The notes: generated from the sequence alone by a model not told the origin. Shown: positions 33,636 through 43,211, numbered from the stretch's first letter. The stretch: 64,000 nucleotides of DNA from Alteromonadaceae bacterium (GCA_002746115.1 NVXL01000001.1:7957-71956), one strand, 5' to 3'. Numbers and translations are program-made.

Positions 33636-35981
33636 ATGAGTTTTGGCGAAGATGAAGAGATACTCCAGGACTTCCTTGTGGAAGCTGGGGAAATTATCGA
33701 ACATCTATCTGAGCAGCTGGTCGATCTGGAGCAACGCCCCGATGACAAAGACTTGCTCAATGCAATATTCCGAGGTTTTCACACGGTAAAAGGCGGCGCT
33801 GGTTTTTTGCAGCTAAATGCCATGGTGGATTGTTGCCATGTGACGGAAAATCTGTTCGATAATTTGCGCAATGGTCAGATCGCAGTGACCTCGGACTTGA
33901 TGGATGTCGTACTGCAAGCGCTTGATGCTGTTAATGATCAATTTACTCAAATATCAAATGGCGAGGATCCAGTTCCCGCAACGCCAGAATTAATTGCCAA
34001 GCTCGAGAAGTTAGTCCTTGGTGAGAGTGTTGCTGACGCCCCAGCGGCGCCAGTCCAAGCCGCACGAGCTTCAGTGTCTGCACCAGTAGAAGATGATAAT
34101 GGCATCTCTTTGTTTATAGATGATGCTAAAAGTACCCACACAGCCGGCAAAGACATCGATATTACCGATGATGAGTTTGAAGACTTTCTTGATGCGATTA
34201 GTGAGACTGGAGATCAACCCAAAGTTCAAGCTCCAGCTGCTGCCCCTGCAGCGAGTGTAAGCAACGATGGCGACGAAATTACCGACGACGAATTTGAGTC
34301 ACTGCTAGATTCCTTGCATGGATCTGGTAATGGTCCCGGTGCAAACGAGCCAAGTGCGCCCCCCGTGGTTGCAGCTAAAGCGAGCAGCCCCGCAGCAAGT
34401 GTTGTAAGTGAGGACGAAATATCCGGCAATGAATTTGAAAACTTATTAGATCAATTACATGGTGTAGGTAAGGGGCCAGGAAAGGACGACCCTGCCGCCA
34501 GAGTTGCCCCTAAAAAAGTTGCTGTAGCGCCTGCCGTAAAAGCTGACGGTACTCTAATTTCTGATGATGAGTTTGAAAATCTGCTCGACCAGTTACACGG
34601 CAAAGGCAAAGCACCGAATGAGTTGATTGCGACACCGGCAGTTGATACGCGCGTAGCCGACATGAGTGCCAAAGAAGCCCCTATCAGTACTAAGCCTGCG
34701 TTAAAAGCGGCACCTTCTGCAAATGACACCCTGCAAGTGGACTCCCCACGTGCTGCGGCACCTGCAAAGGCGAATTCAGCTGCTCAGCAAGGTTCGCCTA
34801 GTGCAGTGGCCGAGACGACTGTTCGTGTAGATACCCAGCGGCTTGACGATATTATGAATATGGTTGGAGAGTTGGTGTTGGTGCGTAATCGCTTAGTGAG
34901 ATTGGGTATTGAGAGCTCCGATGAAGCCATGCAAAAAGCGGTGGCGAATCTCGATGTTGTGACCGGTGATTTACAGACCTCCGTGATGAAAACGCGGATG
35001 CAGCCAATTAAAAAGGTCTTTGGTCGTTTCCCTCGTGTTGTACGTGATTTAGCCCGAAACCTTAAAAAAGAAATCAACCTTGAGTTACAAGGTGAGGAAA
35101 CAGATCTCGATAAAAACTTAGTTGAAGCACTGGCCGACCCTTTGGTGCATTTGGTTCGAAACTCGGTAGATCATGGCATTGAACTGCCGGATGTTCGGGA
35201 GTCCAAGAAAAAACCACGTACGGGTAAGATTATCTTGGCGGCAGAGCAAGAAGGGGATCATATTTTATTGTCTATCACCGATGACGGTGGCGGCATGGAT
35301 CCTAACATGTTGCGTAGTAAAGCCGTTGAAAAGGGGCTTTATGACGCCGATGCCGCAAGTCGATTAACCGATCCGGAAGCTTTTAATCTGATCTTTGCGC
35401 CAGGCTTCTCGACTAAAACGGAGATTTCAGACGTGTCTGGCCGCGGTGTTGGCATGGACGTGGTGAAAACCAAGATCAACCAGTTAAACGGTACTATCGA
35501 AATCAATTCGATAGTTGATGAAGGCACCAAAATTATTATCAAGGTGCCGCTAACGCTAGCGATTATGCCGACCTTAATGATCGGTGTGGCGGCGCAAACG
35601 TTTGCGTTGCCATTGGCAAGTGTTAATGAAATATTTCATATGGATCTGGCCAAGAGTAACGTTGTTGATGGCCAAGAGTGCATCACTATTCGTGAAAAAG
35701 CCATTCCCATCTTTTATCTCAAACGTTGGCTGATTCGTGGTTACTATGAGGACGAAGAGCCTGGCGAAGGTCATGTGGTTATCGTATCGGTCGGCACTCA
35801 ACGCGTCGGCTTTGTTGTTGATCAGCTAATCGGTCAAGAAGAAGTGGTGATTAAACCCTTGGGCAAAATGTTACAAGGTACGCCGGGTATGGCAGGGGCT
35901 ACGATTACTGGCGACGGCACCATTGCACTCATTCTCGATATCCCTAGCATGCTTAAAAATTATGTCGGGCACGCAGCCTAA
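33636..35981 (+). CDS. cheA: chemotaxis histidine kinase CheA
   Basis: From the ATG at 33636 the kinase has 781 aa. AGGGG lies six bases before this ATG, but abuts the alternative ATG at 33630. The P1 domain has its phospho-His49 in FRGFHTVKGGAGF. A linker of about 250 residues (150-395) has no recognisable P2 domain but holds four acidic repeats at about 176, 215, 262 and 308 (such as ISDDEFENLLDQLHG). Then come the P3 dimer helices (VGELVLVRNRL), the P4 ATPase (LVRNSVDHGIE, TDDGGGMDP, GRGVGMDVV) and the P5 CheW-like domain. It phosphorylates CheY and CheB. Confidence 0.96.
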   Translation: MSFGEDEEILQDFLVEAGEIIEHLSEQLVDLEQRPDDKDLLNAIFRGFHTVKGGAGFLQLNAMVDCCHVTENLFDNLRNGQIAVTSDLMDVVLQALDAVNDQFTQISNGEDPVPATPELIAKLEKLVLGESVADAPAAPVQAARASVSAPVEDDNGISLFIDDAKSTHTAGKDIDITDDEFEDFLDAISETGDQPKVQAPAAAPAASVSNDGDEITDDEFESLLDSLHGSGNGPGANEPSAPPVVAAKASSPAASVVSEDEISGNEFENLLDQLHGVGKGPGKDDPAARVAPKKVAVAPAVKADGTLISDDEFENLLDQLHGKGKAPNELIATPAVDTRVADMSAKEAPISTKPALKAAPSANDTLQVDSPRAAAPAKANSAAQQGSPSAVAETTVRVDTQRLDDIMNMVGELVLVRNRLVRLGIESSDEAMQKAVANLDVVTGDLQTSVMKTRMQPIKKVFGRFPRVVRDLARNLKKEINLELQGEETDLDKNLVEALADPLVHLVRNSVDHGIELPDVRESKKKPRTGKIILAAEQEGDHILLSITDDGGGMDPNMLRSKAVEKGLYDADAASRLTDPEAFNLIFAPGFSTKTEISDVSGRGVGMDVVKTKINQLNGTIEINSIVDEGTKIIIKVPLTLAIMPTLMIGVAAQTFALPLASVNEIFHMDLAKSNVVDGQECITIREKAIPIFYLKRWLIRGYYEDEEPGEGHVVIVSVGTQRVGFVVDQLIGQEEVVIKPLGKMLQGTPGMAGATITGDGTIALILDIPSMLKNYVGHAA

Positions 35982-36040
35982 CGCTTTGGTATCGGCACGG
36001 CCTGATGAATTAATGTGCTTATTTACCTTTTGGAGGTGTT

Positions 36041-37264
36041 GTGCAATACCGAGTGTTAATTGCGGAAGATTCAAATTTTTTTCAAATGCGATTGAAAGAA
36101 ATTATTGATGAGCATCCCCAGCTAAACGTCATCGGTATTGCTGCCAATGGTCAGGAAGCCATTGATATGGCGGCTAAGTTAAAGCCTGACATTATCTCGA
36201 TGGATTATGAGATGCCCTTTCTTGATGGCGTTACTGCGGTGCGCGCTATCATGGCCGCGAACCCTGTTCCTATTGTTATGTTCTCCTCCATGACCTATGA
36301 GGGGGCTAAGATTACGCTCGACGCGCTGGAAGCGGGCGCAGTCGACTTCATGAATAAAAACTTTGCTGAAGTCGCTGGCAATGCCAGAACCTTTAAGGAA
36401 AAACTTCACGAAAAATTATTATTATTCGCCGGTAATGCAAAGCCGAGAAGTGCTCGTAGCTTTACAGATAGCACTCCCGCTGCAAGTAGCGCTCTGTCAA
36501 ACAATAAGCTTGATAGTAATAGTCGTAATACGACGCATAGACGAGTTGCCCATACAAATACTCCGGATTCTCGCGAGCGAATTTCGGGTCGATATACGCC
36601 ACCATCTTCAAGCGCTGATGCGGCACTCCGTAACAATGCTGCACGCGATCGACAGGCGGAGACTCCTCCCGCTCGAGCGATGCCTACCCGCCGACTCAAA
36701 GGCAAGGTAAAGTTGTTAGTTATTGGAGCCTCCACTGGTGGGCCGGTTGCCGTGGCGGAGGTGATTTGCCGCTTACCCGCGAACTTTCCGGTGCCTATTT
36801 TAATTGCACAGCATATGCCTGAAAATTTCACACAGGCCTTTGCTGAACGCATGAACCGTCAATCCGCATTAACGGTGGCGCAGGCAGAAAGCGGGTCTCG
36901 GGTTGAGCAAGGTTTTGTGTGGGTCGCACCAGGCGGTAAGCAGATGATGCTTGAGCGTGGAGGGCGTAGCGTTAAGGTTATTGATGGCGATGACCGGGTG
37001 AATTACAAACCTAGCGTGGATATTACGTTTGCATCGGCGGCGTCTATTTACGGTGACGGCGTGCTTGGTATTATGTTGACTGGTATGGGGTCTGACGGTT
37101 GCGATGGGGCGCGATTAATTAAAGAAAAAGGCGGCACGATATGGAGTCAGGATCGTGCCACCAGTGTGGTATATGGCATGCCTGCCTCGGTTGAGAAGCA
37201 TAATATTACTAGTTGCATCCTGCCTATCAAGGATATTGCCCGCAAGTTAATGAGCGAACTTTAA
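36041..37264 (+). CDS. cheB: chemotaxis methylesterase/glutamine deamidase CheB
   Basis: CheB removes methyl groups from receptors in adaptation. The 407-aa protein has an N-terminal receiver (IAEDSNFF, phospho-Asp in SMDYEMPFLDG), an unusually long, Ser/Arg-rich linker of about 75 residues, and a C-terminal esterase. The esterase carries the catalytic Ser in IGASTGGP, the His in AQHMPENFT and the Asp in MLTGMGSDG. The start is a GTG with GGAGG four bases upstream. It follows cheA by 59 bases. Confidence 0.95.
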   Translation: MQYRVLIAEDSNFFQMRLKEIIDEHPQLNVIGIAANGQEAIDMAAKLKPDIISMDYEMPFLDGVTAVRAIMAANPVPIVMFSSMTYEGAKITLDALEAGAVDFMNKNFAEVAGNARTFKEKLHEKLLLFAGNAKPRSARSFTDSTPAASSALSNNKLDSNSRNTTHRRVAHTNTPDSRERISGRYTPPSSSADAALRNNAARDRQAETPPARAMPTRRLKGKVKLLVIGASTGGPVAVAEVICRLPANFPVPILIAQHMPENFTQAFAERMNRQSALTVAQAESGSRVEQGFVWVAPGGKQMMLERGGRSVKVIDGDDRVNYKPSVDITFASAASIYGDGVLGIMLTGMGSDGCDGARLIKEKGGTIWSQDRATSVVYGMPASVEKHNITSCILPIKDIARKLMSEL

Positions 37265-37316
37265 GTGAGGTATGGGTGATACAGTATTATTCGACAACAC
37301 TTAGGCTGCCGGTATT

Positions 37317-38057
37317 ATGGATGTTTTAACCATCCTTGGTGTCATCATAGGCTTTGCCGCATTGATCGGAGGTAACTTCCTCGAAGGCGGTAGTTGGTCT
37401 TCTTTAATCAATGGTTCTGCTGCCTTGATCGTGGTGGGAGGTACTTTGGGTGCCGCCATGCTGCAAACGCCTATGAATAGTTTCCGTCGTGCGGGTTTGT
37501 TATTTCGGTGGATCTTTTGGTCACCTGCGAAGTCGTGTCAAAGCGGTATCAAGCTTGTGGTTTCTTGGTCTATGGCAGCACGTAAAGAAGGCCTGCTAGG
37601 GCTTGAAAACGCGTCAGAACATGAACCAGACAAATTTGCCCAGAAAGGATTACAGCTCTTAGTGGACGGCAGTGAGCCGGAAGTGATTCGGCGTGTTATG
37701 GAGACGGATTTGATTGTCAAAGAGCAACGCGATCTTGAGGCTGTGCAGTTTTACGAATGCATGGGCGGTTATGCCCCGACCATTGGTATTATTGGTGCCG
37801 TCATTGGCTTGATTCATGTTATGCAGCACCTGTCCGAGCCCGATCAGTTAGGCCCTGGTATTGCGGTAGCGTTTGTTGCCACGATCTATGGTGTAGTGCT
37901 TGCCAATCTTTTGTTTTTACCAGTAGCGAATAAGCTTAAAGGTTGCATTAAAGAACAGTCTCATTATCGTGAGTTGATTATTGAGGGTATTATTTCCATT
38001 GCGGAGGGAGAGAATCCCAAAGCGATTGAGATGAAACTCAGCGGCTTTTTAGGTTAG
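37317..38057 (+). CDS. motC: flagellar stator protein MotC (MotA family)
   Basis: MotC with MotD forms a second flagellar stator that conducts ions. The 246-aa protein has the MotA pattern: four transmembrane helices, with the two C-terminal ones at YAPTIGIIGAVIGLIHVM and GIAVAFVATIYGVVLANLLF, and a cytoplasmic loop of about 100 residues carrying charged residues that contact the rotor. Its place after cheB and before motD matches Pseudomonas (established cluster order). Confidence 0.93.
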   Translation: MDVLTILGVIIGFAALIGGNFLEGGSWSSLINGSAALIVVGGTLGAAMLQTPMNSFRRAGLLFRWIFWSPAKSCQSGIKLVVSWSMAARKEGLLGLENASEHEPDKFAQKGLQLLVDGSEPEVIRRVMETDLIVKEQRDLEAVQFYECMGGYAPTIGIIGAVIGLIHVMQHLSEPDQLGPGIAVAFVATIYGVVLANLLFLPVANKLKGCIKEQSHYRELIIEGIISIAEGENPKAIEMKLSGFLG

Positions 38058-38106
38058 TACTGTTTAGTATCTAGATCCCGTTCCGTTCAAATGTTATTAG
38101 AATTCT

Positions 38107-39036
38107 ATGATTCGCAGAGAGCCCATAAAAAGCAGTATAAGCCACGAGCGATGGTTGGTTTCCTATGCCGATTTCATCACCTTGTTGTTTGCGTTTTTCG
38201 TGGTGATGTATTCCGTCTCTCAAGTCAACGAACAAAAATATAAAGTGCTCTCGGATACGCTGTCACAAGTATTTGCGCCTTCAGGTATTAAGAATACTTC
38301 GGTGCCCGGTGACACGAATGCAGCGAACACCAATACCGTAGATATCGAGCAGTTTGCACAACAGCTCCAGTCGGTGTTAGCCCCCTTACTGGATCAGCAG
38401 TTAGTGGATATTGATCTGCGTGAGCAGTGGGTTGATATTAGCTTGCCTTCTCAGATTTTATTTGAATCGGGCAGCGCAAAAATCCAACGTGATGCGCGGA
38501 GCCTTTTCTCGCAATTAGCTGACCTGCTCGCACCCATAGACAACGCGATTGGCGTGCATGGTCATACGGATGATGTCGCGATCAGCACGTCACAGTTCGC
38601 TGATAATTGGGCGCTGTCTTCGGCGCGCGCGGTTTCGATTGTTAGCTTGTTGGCTTACCAAGGCGTTAATCCCCGGCAACTTACTGCCGTTGCTTGGGGT
38701 GAGTATCAACCGGTTGCCGATAATGCGACGGCTGAGGGCCGCGCTAGAAACCGACGGGTGGTGCTACGAATATCTCGTCAGATGGTACCTATGTCTGAGC
38801 AAGAGACTATAGGGCCTGCACCAGAGCCAGCGTCGGTAGGCAACGCTGGCTCAGTGGCTGCAGAAATGCAAGCTCCGACGACTTCCGTCGCGCCCATTAC
38901 GCCCTTGGAAGCCCCGGGGCGCATAGATAATTCCAGCCCTTCGGCATTAAAACCGCTAAAATTACAAGGTGGGGGATTACTCTTTACGAGTGACCCCGAT
39001 TTACCTCGACTAAATAAAGTAATCGAATCACCTTAG
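38107..39036 (+). CDS. motD: flagellar stator protein MotD (MotB family)
   Basis: The 309-aa protein has one transmembrane helix with the ion-binding Asp in SYADFITLLFAFFVVMYSVS near residue 20. A plug region and an OmpA-like peptidoglycan-binding domain follow at about 120-225 (GHTDDVAISTSQFADNWALS, ARNRRVVLRI). The C-terminal 80 residues are Pro/Ala-rich and disordered. It pairs with MotC just upstream (49-bp gap). Absence of a large hydrophilic N terminus beyond the MKR-like basic start fits the MotB family. Confidence 0.93.
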   Translation: MIRREPIKSSISHERWLVSYADFITLLFAFFVVMYSVSQVNEQKYKVLSDTLSQVFAPSGIKNTSVPGDTNAANTNTVDIEQFAQQLQSVLAPLLDQQLVDIDLREQWVDISLPSQILFESGSAKIQRDARSLFSQLADLLAPIDNAIGVHGHTDDVAISTSQFADNWALSSARAVSIVSLLAYQGVNPRQLTAVAWGEYQPVADNATAEGRARNRRVVLRISRQMVPMSEQETIGPAPEPASVGNAGSVAAEMQAPTTSVAPITPLEAPGRIDNSSPSALKPLKLQGGGLLFTSDPDLPRLNKVIESP

Positions 39037-39130
39037 AGCATTAAAGCGGCAGATCGGCGTGTTATTTGCAGTGCTTTATGTAATCGGAGGGGGTTCCCCT
39101 TGTGAGTCACAATTAAGGTAGGTAAGTACA

Positions 39131-39925
39131 TTGCAAATCTGGACCGTTGCCAATCAAAAAGGAGGCGTGGGTAAAACCACCACGGCGGTAGCTGTGGGCG
39201 GAATTGCGGCTTCCACTGATCGTCGTGTGCTCTTGGTCGACCTTGATCCGCATGGCTCCTTGAGTGCGTACTTTAAAATTGATCAGGATCGAGTAGAGGG
39301 CAATGCGTTTACGATATTCGAAAATAAGAAACGCTTGTCGTCCCAATTAATTCTCGATGCAATTACACCGACACCTTACGAGGACATCCATGTTTTGTCT
39401 GCTTCTATGGCCTTAGCGACTTTAGAGCGCCAAGGCATCGGAGACGGCATGGGATTAGTGTTGGGTAAAGCCCTCGGTCTAATAGCGGACGATTTTGATT
39501 TGTGTTTAATTGATTGCCCGCCGATTCTGGGGGTGTTGATGGTCAACGCGCTAGCGGCGTGTCAACAGTTGCTAATTCCTGTACAGACTGAATTCTTAGC
39601 GCTTAACGGGCTTGAGCGTATCTTGCATACTTTGGAGATGTTGGGACGATCACGTAAGCAGCCCCTGGCTAGAATTATTATTCCGACAATGTTTGATCGA
39701 CGTACACAAGCTTCTGTGGGAAGTTTACGAACAATACGAAATACCTGGGGTGATATGGTATGGCCGGGGAGAATTCCAATTGATACTCGGCTTAGGGATG
39801 CGAGTAAAGCTGGGGTGCCGCCCGATATTTTTGACCCGCGCGGCCGAGGCGTAGAAGCGTACCAGTCACTATTCAATCATTTAATGCGTGAAGCGTGCGC
39901 GCCTGTGCGTAAGTTAGGGACTTAA
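39131..39925 (+). CDS. parC: ParA-family ATPase ParC, chemoreceptor-array positioning
   Basis: The 264-aa protein has a deviant Walker A motif NQKGGVGKTTT, LLVDLDPHGSLS and CLIDCPPILGVLMVNALAA. These define a ParA/MinD-type ATPase that can form ATP-bound dimers. In Vibrio and Pseudomonas the gene at this place, parC, directs chemotaxis arrays to the cell pole. The predicted start is a TTG (MQIWTVANQKGG), as in homologues that begin at the same residue. The partner ParP is encoded 9 bases downstream. Confidence 0.88.
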   Translation: MQIWTVANQKGGVGKTTTAVAVGGIAASTDRRVLLVDLDPHGSLSAYFKIDQDRVEGNAFTIFENKKRLSSQLILDAITPTPYEDIHVLSASMALATLERQGIGDGMGLVLGKALGLIADDFDLCLIDCPPILGVLMVNALAACQQLLIPVQTEFLALNGLERILHTLEMLGRSRKQPLARIIIPTMFDRRTQASVGSLRTIRNTWGDMVWPGRIPIDTRLRDASKAGVPPDIFDPRGRGVEAYQSLFNHLMREACAPVRKLGT

Positions 39926-39934
39926 GGGGCGGGT

Positions 39935-41233
39935 ATGGCGGATTCAGAACCACACAGCAAAAATCATCGTCAGATCCAAGTATTGCAAAACTATTTAGAT
40001 GATCTGTTGTTTGATACGGACTCCGACTTAGGCGCTGATTCAGGTGTTGAACCGGGTATTGATATCAATGTTGTCAACAAAACGAAACCCGCAGTCGAGA
40101 CGGAGCCTCTCAAGAAAAATCCCGATAATGCTCATGCCGGCACTAATACTGAAAGTAATACCGCCAGTAATACCAAAAATTATGCAAACCAGTCTGCCCC
40201 TGAAATTCCTGTATCAGCGCTGCCAAAACGGAAGCCGGCTAAGCTCATTTCTAAAGCGGCTGCACCTGCTATTTCTCAGCGCATACAAGTTCAGTCTGAA
40301 TCGTTACCGAAACCTACGCTTAGAGTCAAGCAAGAGCCTAAGCCGGAATTCAAGCGAAACCTAAGGTCAGAGCTAAAACAAGAGCCCAGACCTGAGCCTA
40401 AACCCGAACCGAGGGTAGCGCCTAAACTCGAAACTAAAAGTCAGCCCAGAACTTCGCCTCGTGCTTTTGTAAGCGCCGAGCAAGAGTTGAGTGTTCTTGA
40501 AGAGCAGAAGCGTCAAAGATTACAGTCCATGCTGTCTCAGCCCTTGGCTAAAAAAGTACTGAATAGTCCGCTAAGTAGACCAACGGTGGTCGACAAAAAA
40601 GCGTTAAAACAGAAAACCGCTGAAAGTGTCACTGTTGTTCCTGTGGTCAAAGAGGCGGTAGTTCAGTCTGAACAAAAAGCGCATGCTGATTCAGAGTCAG
40701 ATCCCGCCGCAAGAACGAGTCAAAATACCGACGAGAAAGTTTCAACTTTTCTCAAGTGGCAAAAAAATGGCAGGCCGGTATGGGCTCAGCGAGAATTTGA
40801 AGTACTGATGTTCGAAGTCAGTGGTTTGACACTTGCCGTGCCCTTGGTCGCCTTAGGGCAAATCGTACCGCTGACAGATAAACTGGCACCAGTATTTGGA
40901 CAGTCGGATTGGTTTATGGGCTTGCTTCCAAGCAAACTCGGTGATATTCGAGTCGTTAATACCGCACTCTTGGTCATGCCGGAAAAGTATGACCCTGCAT
41001 TTACCTCAGAAGCAGGTTACGTTATTACCATTGACGGTCACCCTTGGGGATTAGCTGTAGACTGCGTCAAACAAGCACTTAAGCTTGAACCTGACGCTGT
41101 GAAATGGCGTGGTGAACGCAGCAAGCGCGCGTGGTTAGCGGGCACGGTAAAAACTGAAATGTGCGTACTGATTGATATCCCTCAGATGGCGATTCAGCTT
41201 GATGGCGCCGATAAGAATCTACATTCCAATTAA
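39935..41233 (+). CDS. parP: CheW-domain protein ParP
   Basis: The 432-aa protein has a long charged N-terminal region (1-280). It is rich in Lys, Pro and Glu, with degenerate repeats of the form KxEPxPEP near residues 130-170. A C-terminal CheW-like domain follows (about 285-425: EFEVLMFEVSGLTLAVPLVALGQ). ParP links the ParC ATPase to CheA and receptors and stabilises polar arrays (established in Vibrio). The position between parC and cheW matches that cluster. AAGGGGCGGG precedes the ATG. Confidence 0.88.
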   Translation: MADSEPHSKNHRQIQVLQNYLDDLLFDTDSDLGADSGVEPGIDINVVNKTKPAVETEPLKKNPDNAHAGTNTESNTASNTKNYANQSAPEIPVSALPKRKPAKLISKAAAPAISQRIQVQSESLPKPTLRVKQEPKPEFKRNLRSELKQEPRPEPKPEPRVAPKLETKSQPRTSPRAFVSAEQELSVLEEQKRQRLQSMLSQPLAKKVLNSPLSRPTVVDKKALKQKTAESVTVVPVVKEAVVQSEQKAHADSESDPAARTSQNTDEKVSTFLKWQKNGRPVWAQREFEVLMFEVSGLTLAVPLVALGQIVPLTDKLAPVFGQSDWFMGLLPSKLGDIRVVNTALLVMPEKYDPAFTSEAGYVITIDGHPWGLAVDCVKQALKLEPDAVKWRGERSKRAWLAGTVKTEMCVLIDIPQMAIQLDGADKNLHSN

Positions 41234-41362
41234 TCCACTGCTTAATGCTGGCATAGAAGCTGCTATTAACTATATTAAGAAGGTAATCATCATAAAAGTG
41301 GCTGAATTTTGACTCAGTCCTTGAGTGCTGGTCCCTTTCTTTATACAGGCAGGAACATGGCC

Positions 41363-41848
41363 ATGGCTGTCAATATTCGTAAAAAAGAAGAAAATGCCGA
41401 TCCTGAATTGCAGTGGGTCACTTTTAAATTAGCCGGTGAAAAATACGGCATTAACGTGATGCAAGTGCAAGAAGTGTTGCGCTACAACGAGATTGCTGCG
41501 GTGCCGGGAGCGCCAAGCTATGTGATTGGCATTATCAACCTGCGTGGCACCGTCGTATCAGTGATCGATACCCGTAGCCGCTTTGGTTTGCCCTCGGACG
41601 AGGTGACGGACAGTTCGCGCATAGTGATCATTGAGGCCGAGACACATGTGACCGGAATCTTGGTCGATAGTGTTGCTGAAGTGGTGTACTTACGCCAATC
41701 AGAGATTGAAACGGCACCGAGTGTCGGTAACGATGAGAGCGCCAAATTTATTCAAGGCGTGAGTCATAAAAATAACGAGTTGTTGATTTTGGTGGATCTT
41801 GAGAAGCTGCTTACCGAAGATGAATGGGTCGAGATGTCGATGTTCTAA
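41363..41848 (+). CDS. cheW: chemotaxis coupling protein CheW
   Basis: CheW links CheA to receptors. The 161-aa protein has the CheW beta-barrel pattern LQWVTFKLAGEKYGINVMQVQEVLRY, APSYVIGIINLRGTVVSVIDTRSRFGL and LILVDLEKLL. The ATG at 41363 has AGGA eight bases upstream and gives a protein beginning MAVNIRKKEENADPELQW, similar to homologues. Another ATG six bases earlier has poor spacing. Upstream in-frame codons (from 41309) are unlikely to be used. Confidence 0.95.
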   Translation: MAVNIRKKEENADPELQWVTFKLAGEKYGINVMQVQEVLRYNEIAAVPGAPSYVIGIINLRGTVVSVIDTRSRFGLPSDEVTDSSRIVIIEAETHVTGILVDSVAEVVYLRQSEIETAPSVGNDESAKFIQGVSHKNNELLILVDLEKLLTEDEWVEMSMF

Positions 41849-41906
41849 ACGTGCACCCTTAAAAACCCCGCTTTTTATGTGCTGCACAAGATAATTGAGG
41901 TAGATT

Positions 41907-42338
41907 ATGGAGTACATAAATCAGATCGTGAGCTCTGCGCTAATATTAGCGTTGGCAGTGACTTTGAGTGTGTTGATATCGACTGTGGTCACGCTTTGTT
42001 ATATTTCAGCTATGCAAAAAAAGCATCATCTCGAAGTAGGTAAGCTACAACGTCGGTTCAAAATGTTAAATGCTGGCGCGATTGGTATGGGAGAAAAAAT
42101 TCTTAGGCTAGAAGCGCGTGCGCGGAGTTTGCACAAAGCACAGGAAGAGATGAGAACGAACGACTTGGACTTCTCTTATGCGCAGGCACAAAAACTCATC
42201 GAGCGTGGCATTGATAGTGATCAAGTTGCCGTCAATAGCGGTTTGTCTTCTTCAGAAATCCAGTTAATGCAATTACTTCACCAGCAAGATACGCCTGTTA
42301 AGCAAGCGCGTCCGAAGAAGGTTGCCGTCAGTGCTTAG
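41907..42338 (+). CDS. DUF2802 family membrane protein of the chemotaxis cluster
   Basis: The 143-aa protein has one N-terminal transmembrane helix (about 8-32), then a coiled-coil segment of about 40 residues. The C-terminal DUF2802 pattern is YAQAQKLIERGIDSDQVAVN followed by GLSSSEIQLMQLLH. The same gene follows cheW in Pseudomonas. Function unknown; the C-terminal part resembles small helix-turn-helix-like modules. It follows cheW by 58 bases and overlaps the next gene. Confidence 0.85.
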   Translation: MEYINQIVSSALILALAVTLSVLISTVVTLCYISAMQKKHHLEVGKLQRRFKMLNAGAIGMGEKILRLEARARSLHKAQEEMRTNDLDFSYAQAQKLIERGIDSDQVAVNSGLSSSEIQLMQLLHQQDTPVKQARPKKVAVSA

Positions 42339-43161
42339 TTTAATTGGCAATTATATCTCAAGGCTCGCACTTTTCTGTTTAGCCGCTTGTGCTGTATTTA
42401 TCTTGGAGAGTTGCTCCATCTCTGATCGTATCGCTTATGAAGATAACGAAGGCGCGGTTCCGGAGCAGTTCTTTAAGCAGATTCGTCGTGACCGGAGTGA
42501 AAAATCTTGGGTCGTAGCCAATCTAGGTGATCCTTATCGTATCCAGCAGCGTTTACCTGGGCAGGAAATTTACACTTACCGCATGACGCGATCACAGTAT
42601 CGCAATGGTCAGTTCTTGCTGTTACTGCATTACGGAAAAATGGATGAAGAGGTGCGTTATTTACACATTGCTCTCCAAGACGACATTGTTAAAAGCCACT
42701 GGTTTGATAGCTTGGTTCATGTGCAAACCTATCCAGGCGCTATTGCTGGGTATAGAGAGCTCGCGCCACCGGCAACGCCAATACCCATGCCGGCGCCTGT
42801 CGTTCGGGAGCCGGCACGAGTTTACTACAGCGACCAAAATAGAGATAATGTGGGTAGTGCGAATTCGCCACAACAAGCAGGAGCAACAAAAATTCAGCCA
42901 ATGGGAGCTGGGCAAGTTGCCACGGTTGAGCCCAAGAAAAGTCGCTTAAAAACGGCGTTAGATGCGATCCGTAAAACATTTCAAAGTCGAGCAAAGGCTA
43001 AAAAAATGCAGAAGGAGCGGAAGACGGCAGAGAAGCCTGTTATACGGTCAGCGCCTTCTGCTCGGGCTTCAATGGCTGTAGACCCCAAACCTGTTGATTC
43101 TGAGCCAATGGGCTCACCACCGACCCAATCACCTGGTAGTGAATCAGCGGATATGCAGTAA
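42331..43161 (+). CDS. predicted lipoprotein, 276 aa
   Basis: The GTG at 42331 overlaps the end of the DUF2802 gene, which suggests coupling. The N terminus is a signal sequence with two possible lipobox cysteines, LAAC (Cys20) and LESC (Cys28). Residues 30-125 hold the pattern WVVANLGDPYRIQQRL, which is weakly like the BamE/SmpA fold, where the motif V-x-x-x-LG-x-P is common. The last 130 residues are Pro/Lys-rich and disordered. I do not recognise the family; an outer-membrane role is inferred from the lipobox. It ends the cheY operon. Confidence 0.72.
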   Translation: MLSLIGNYISRLALFCLAACAVFILESCSISDRIAYEDNEGAVPEQFFKQIRRDRSEKSWVVANLGDPYRIQQRLPGQEIYTYRMTRSQYRNGQFLLLLHYGKMDEEVRYLHIALQDDIVKSHWFDSLVHVQTYPGAIAGYRELAPPATPIPMPAPVVREPARVYYSDQNRDNVGSANSPQQAGATKIQPMGAGQVATVEPKKSRLKTALDAIRKTFQSRAKAKKMQKERKTAEKPVIRSAPSARASMAVDPKPVDSEPMGSPPTQSPGSESADMQ

Positions 43162-43211
43162 GTGTCTTATCTTTACGTTCAGGGGTTAGTATTAAGTATT
43201 AAGACCTAAGG

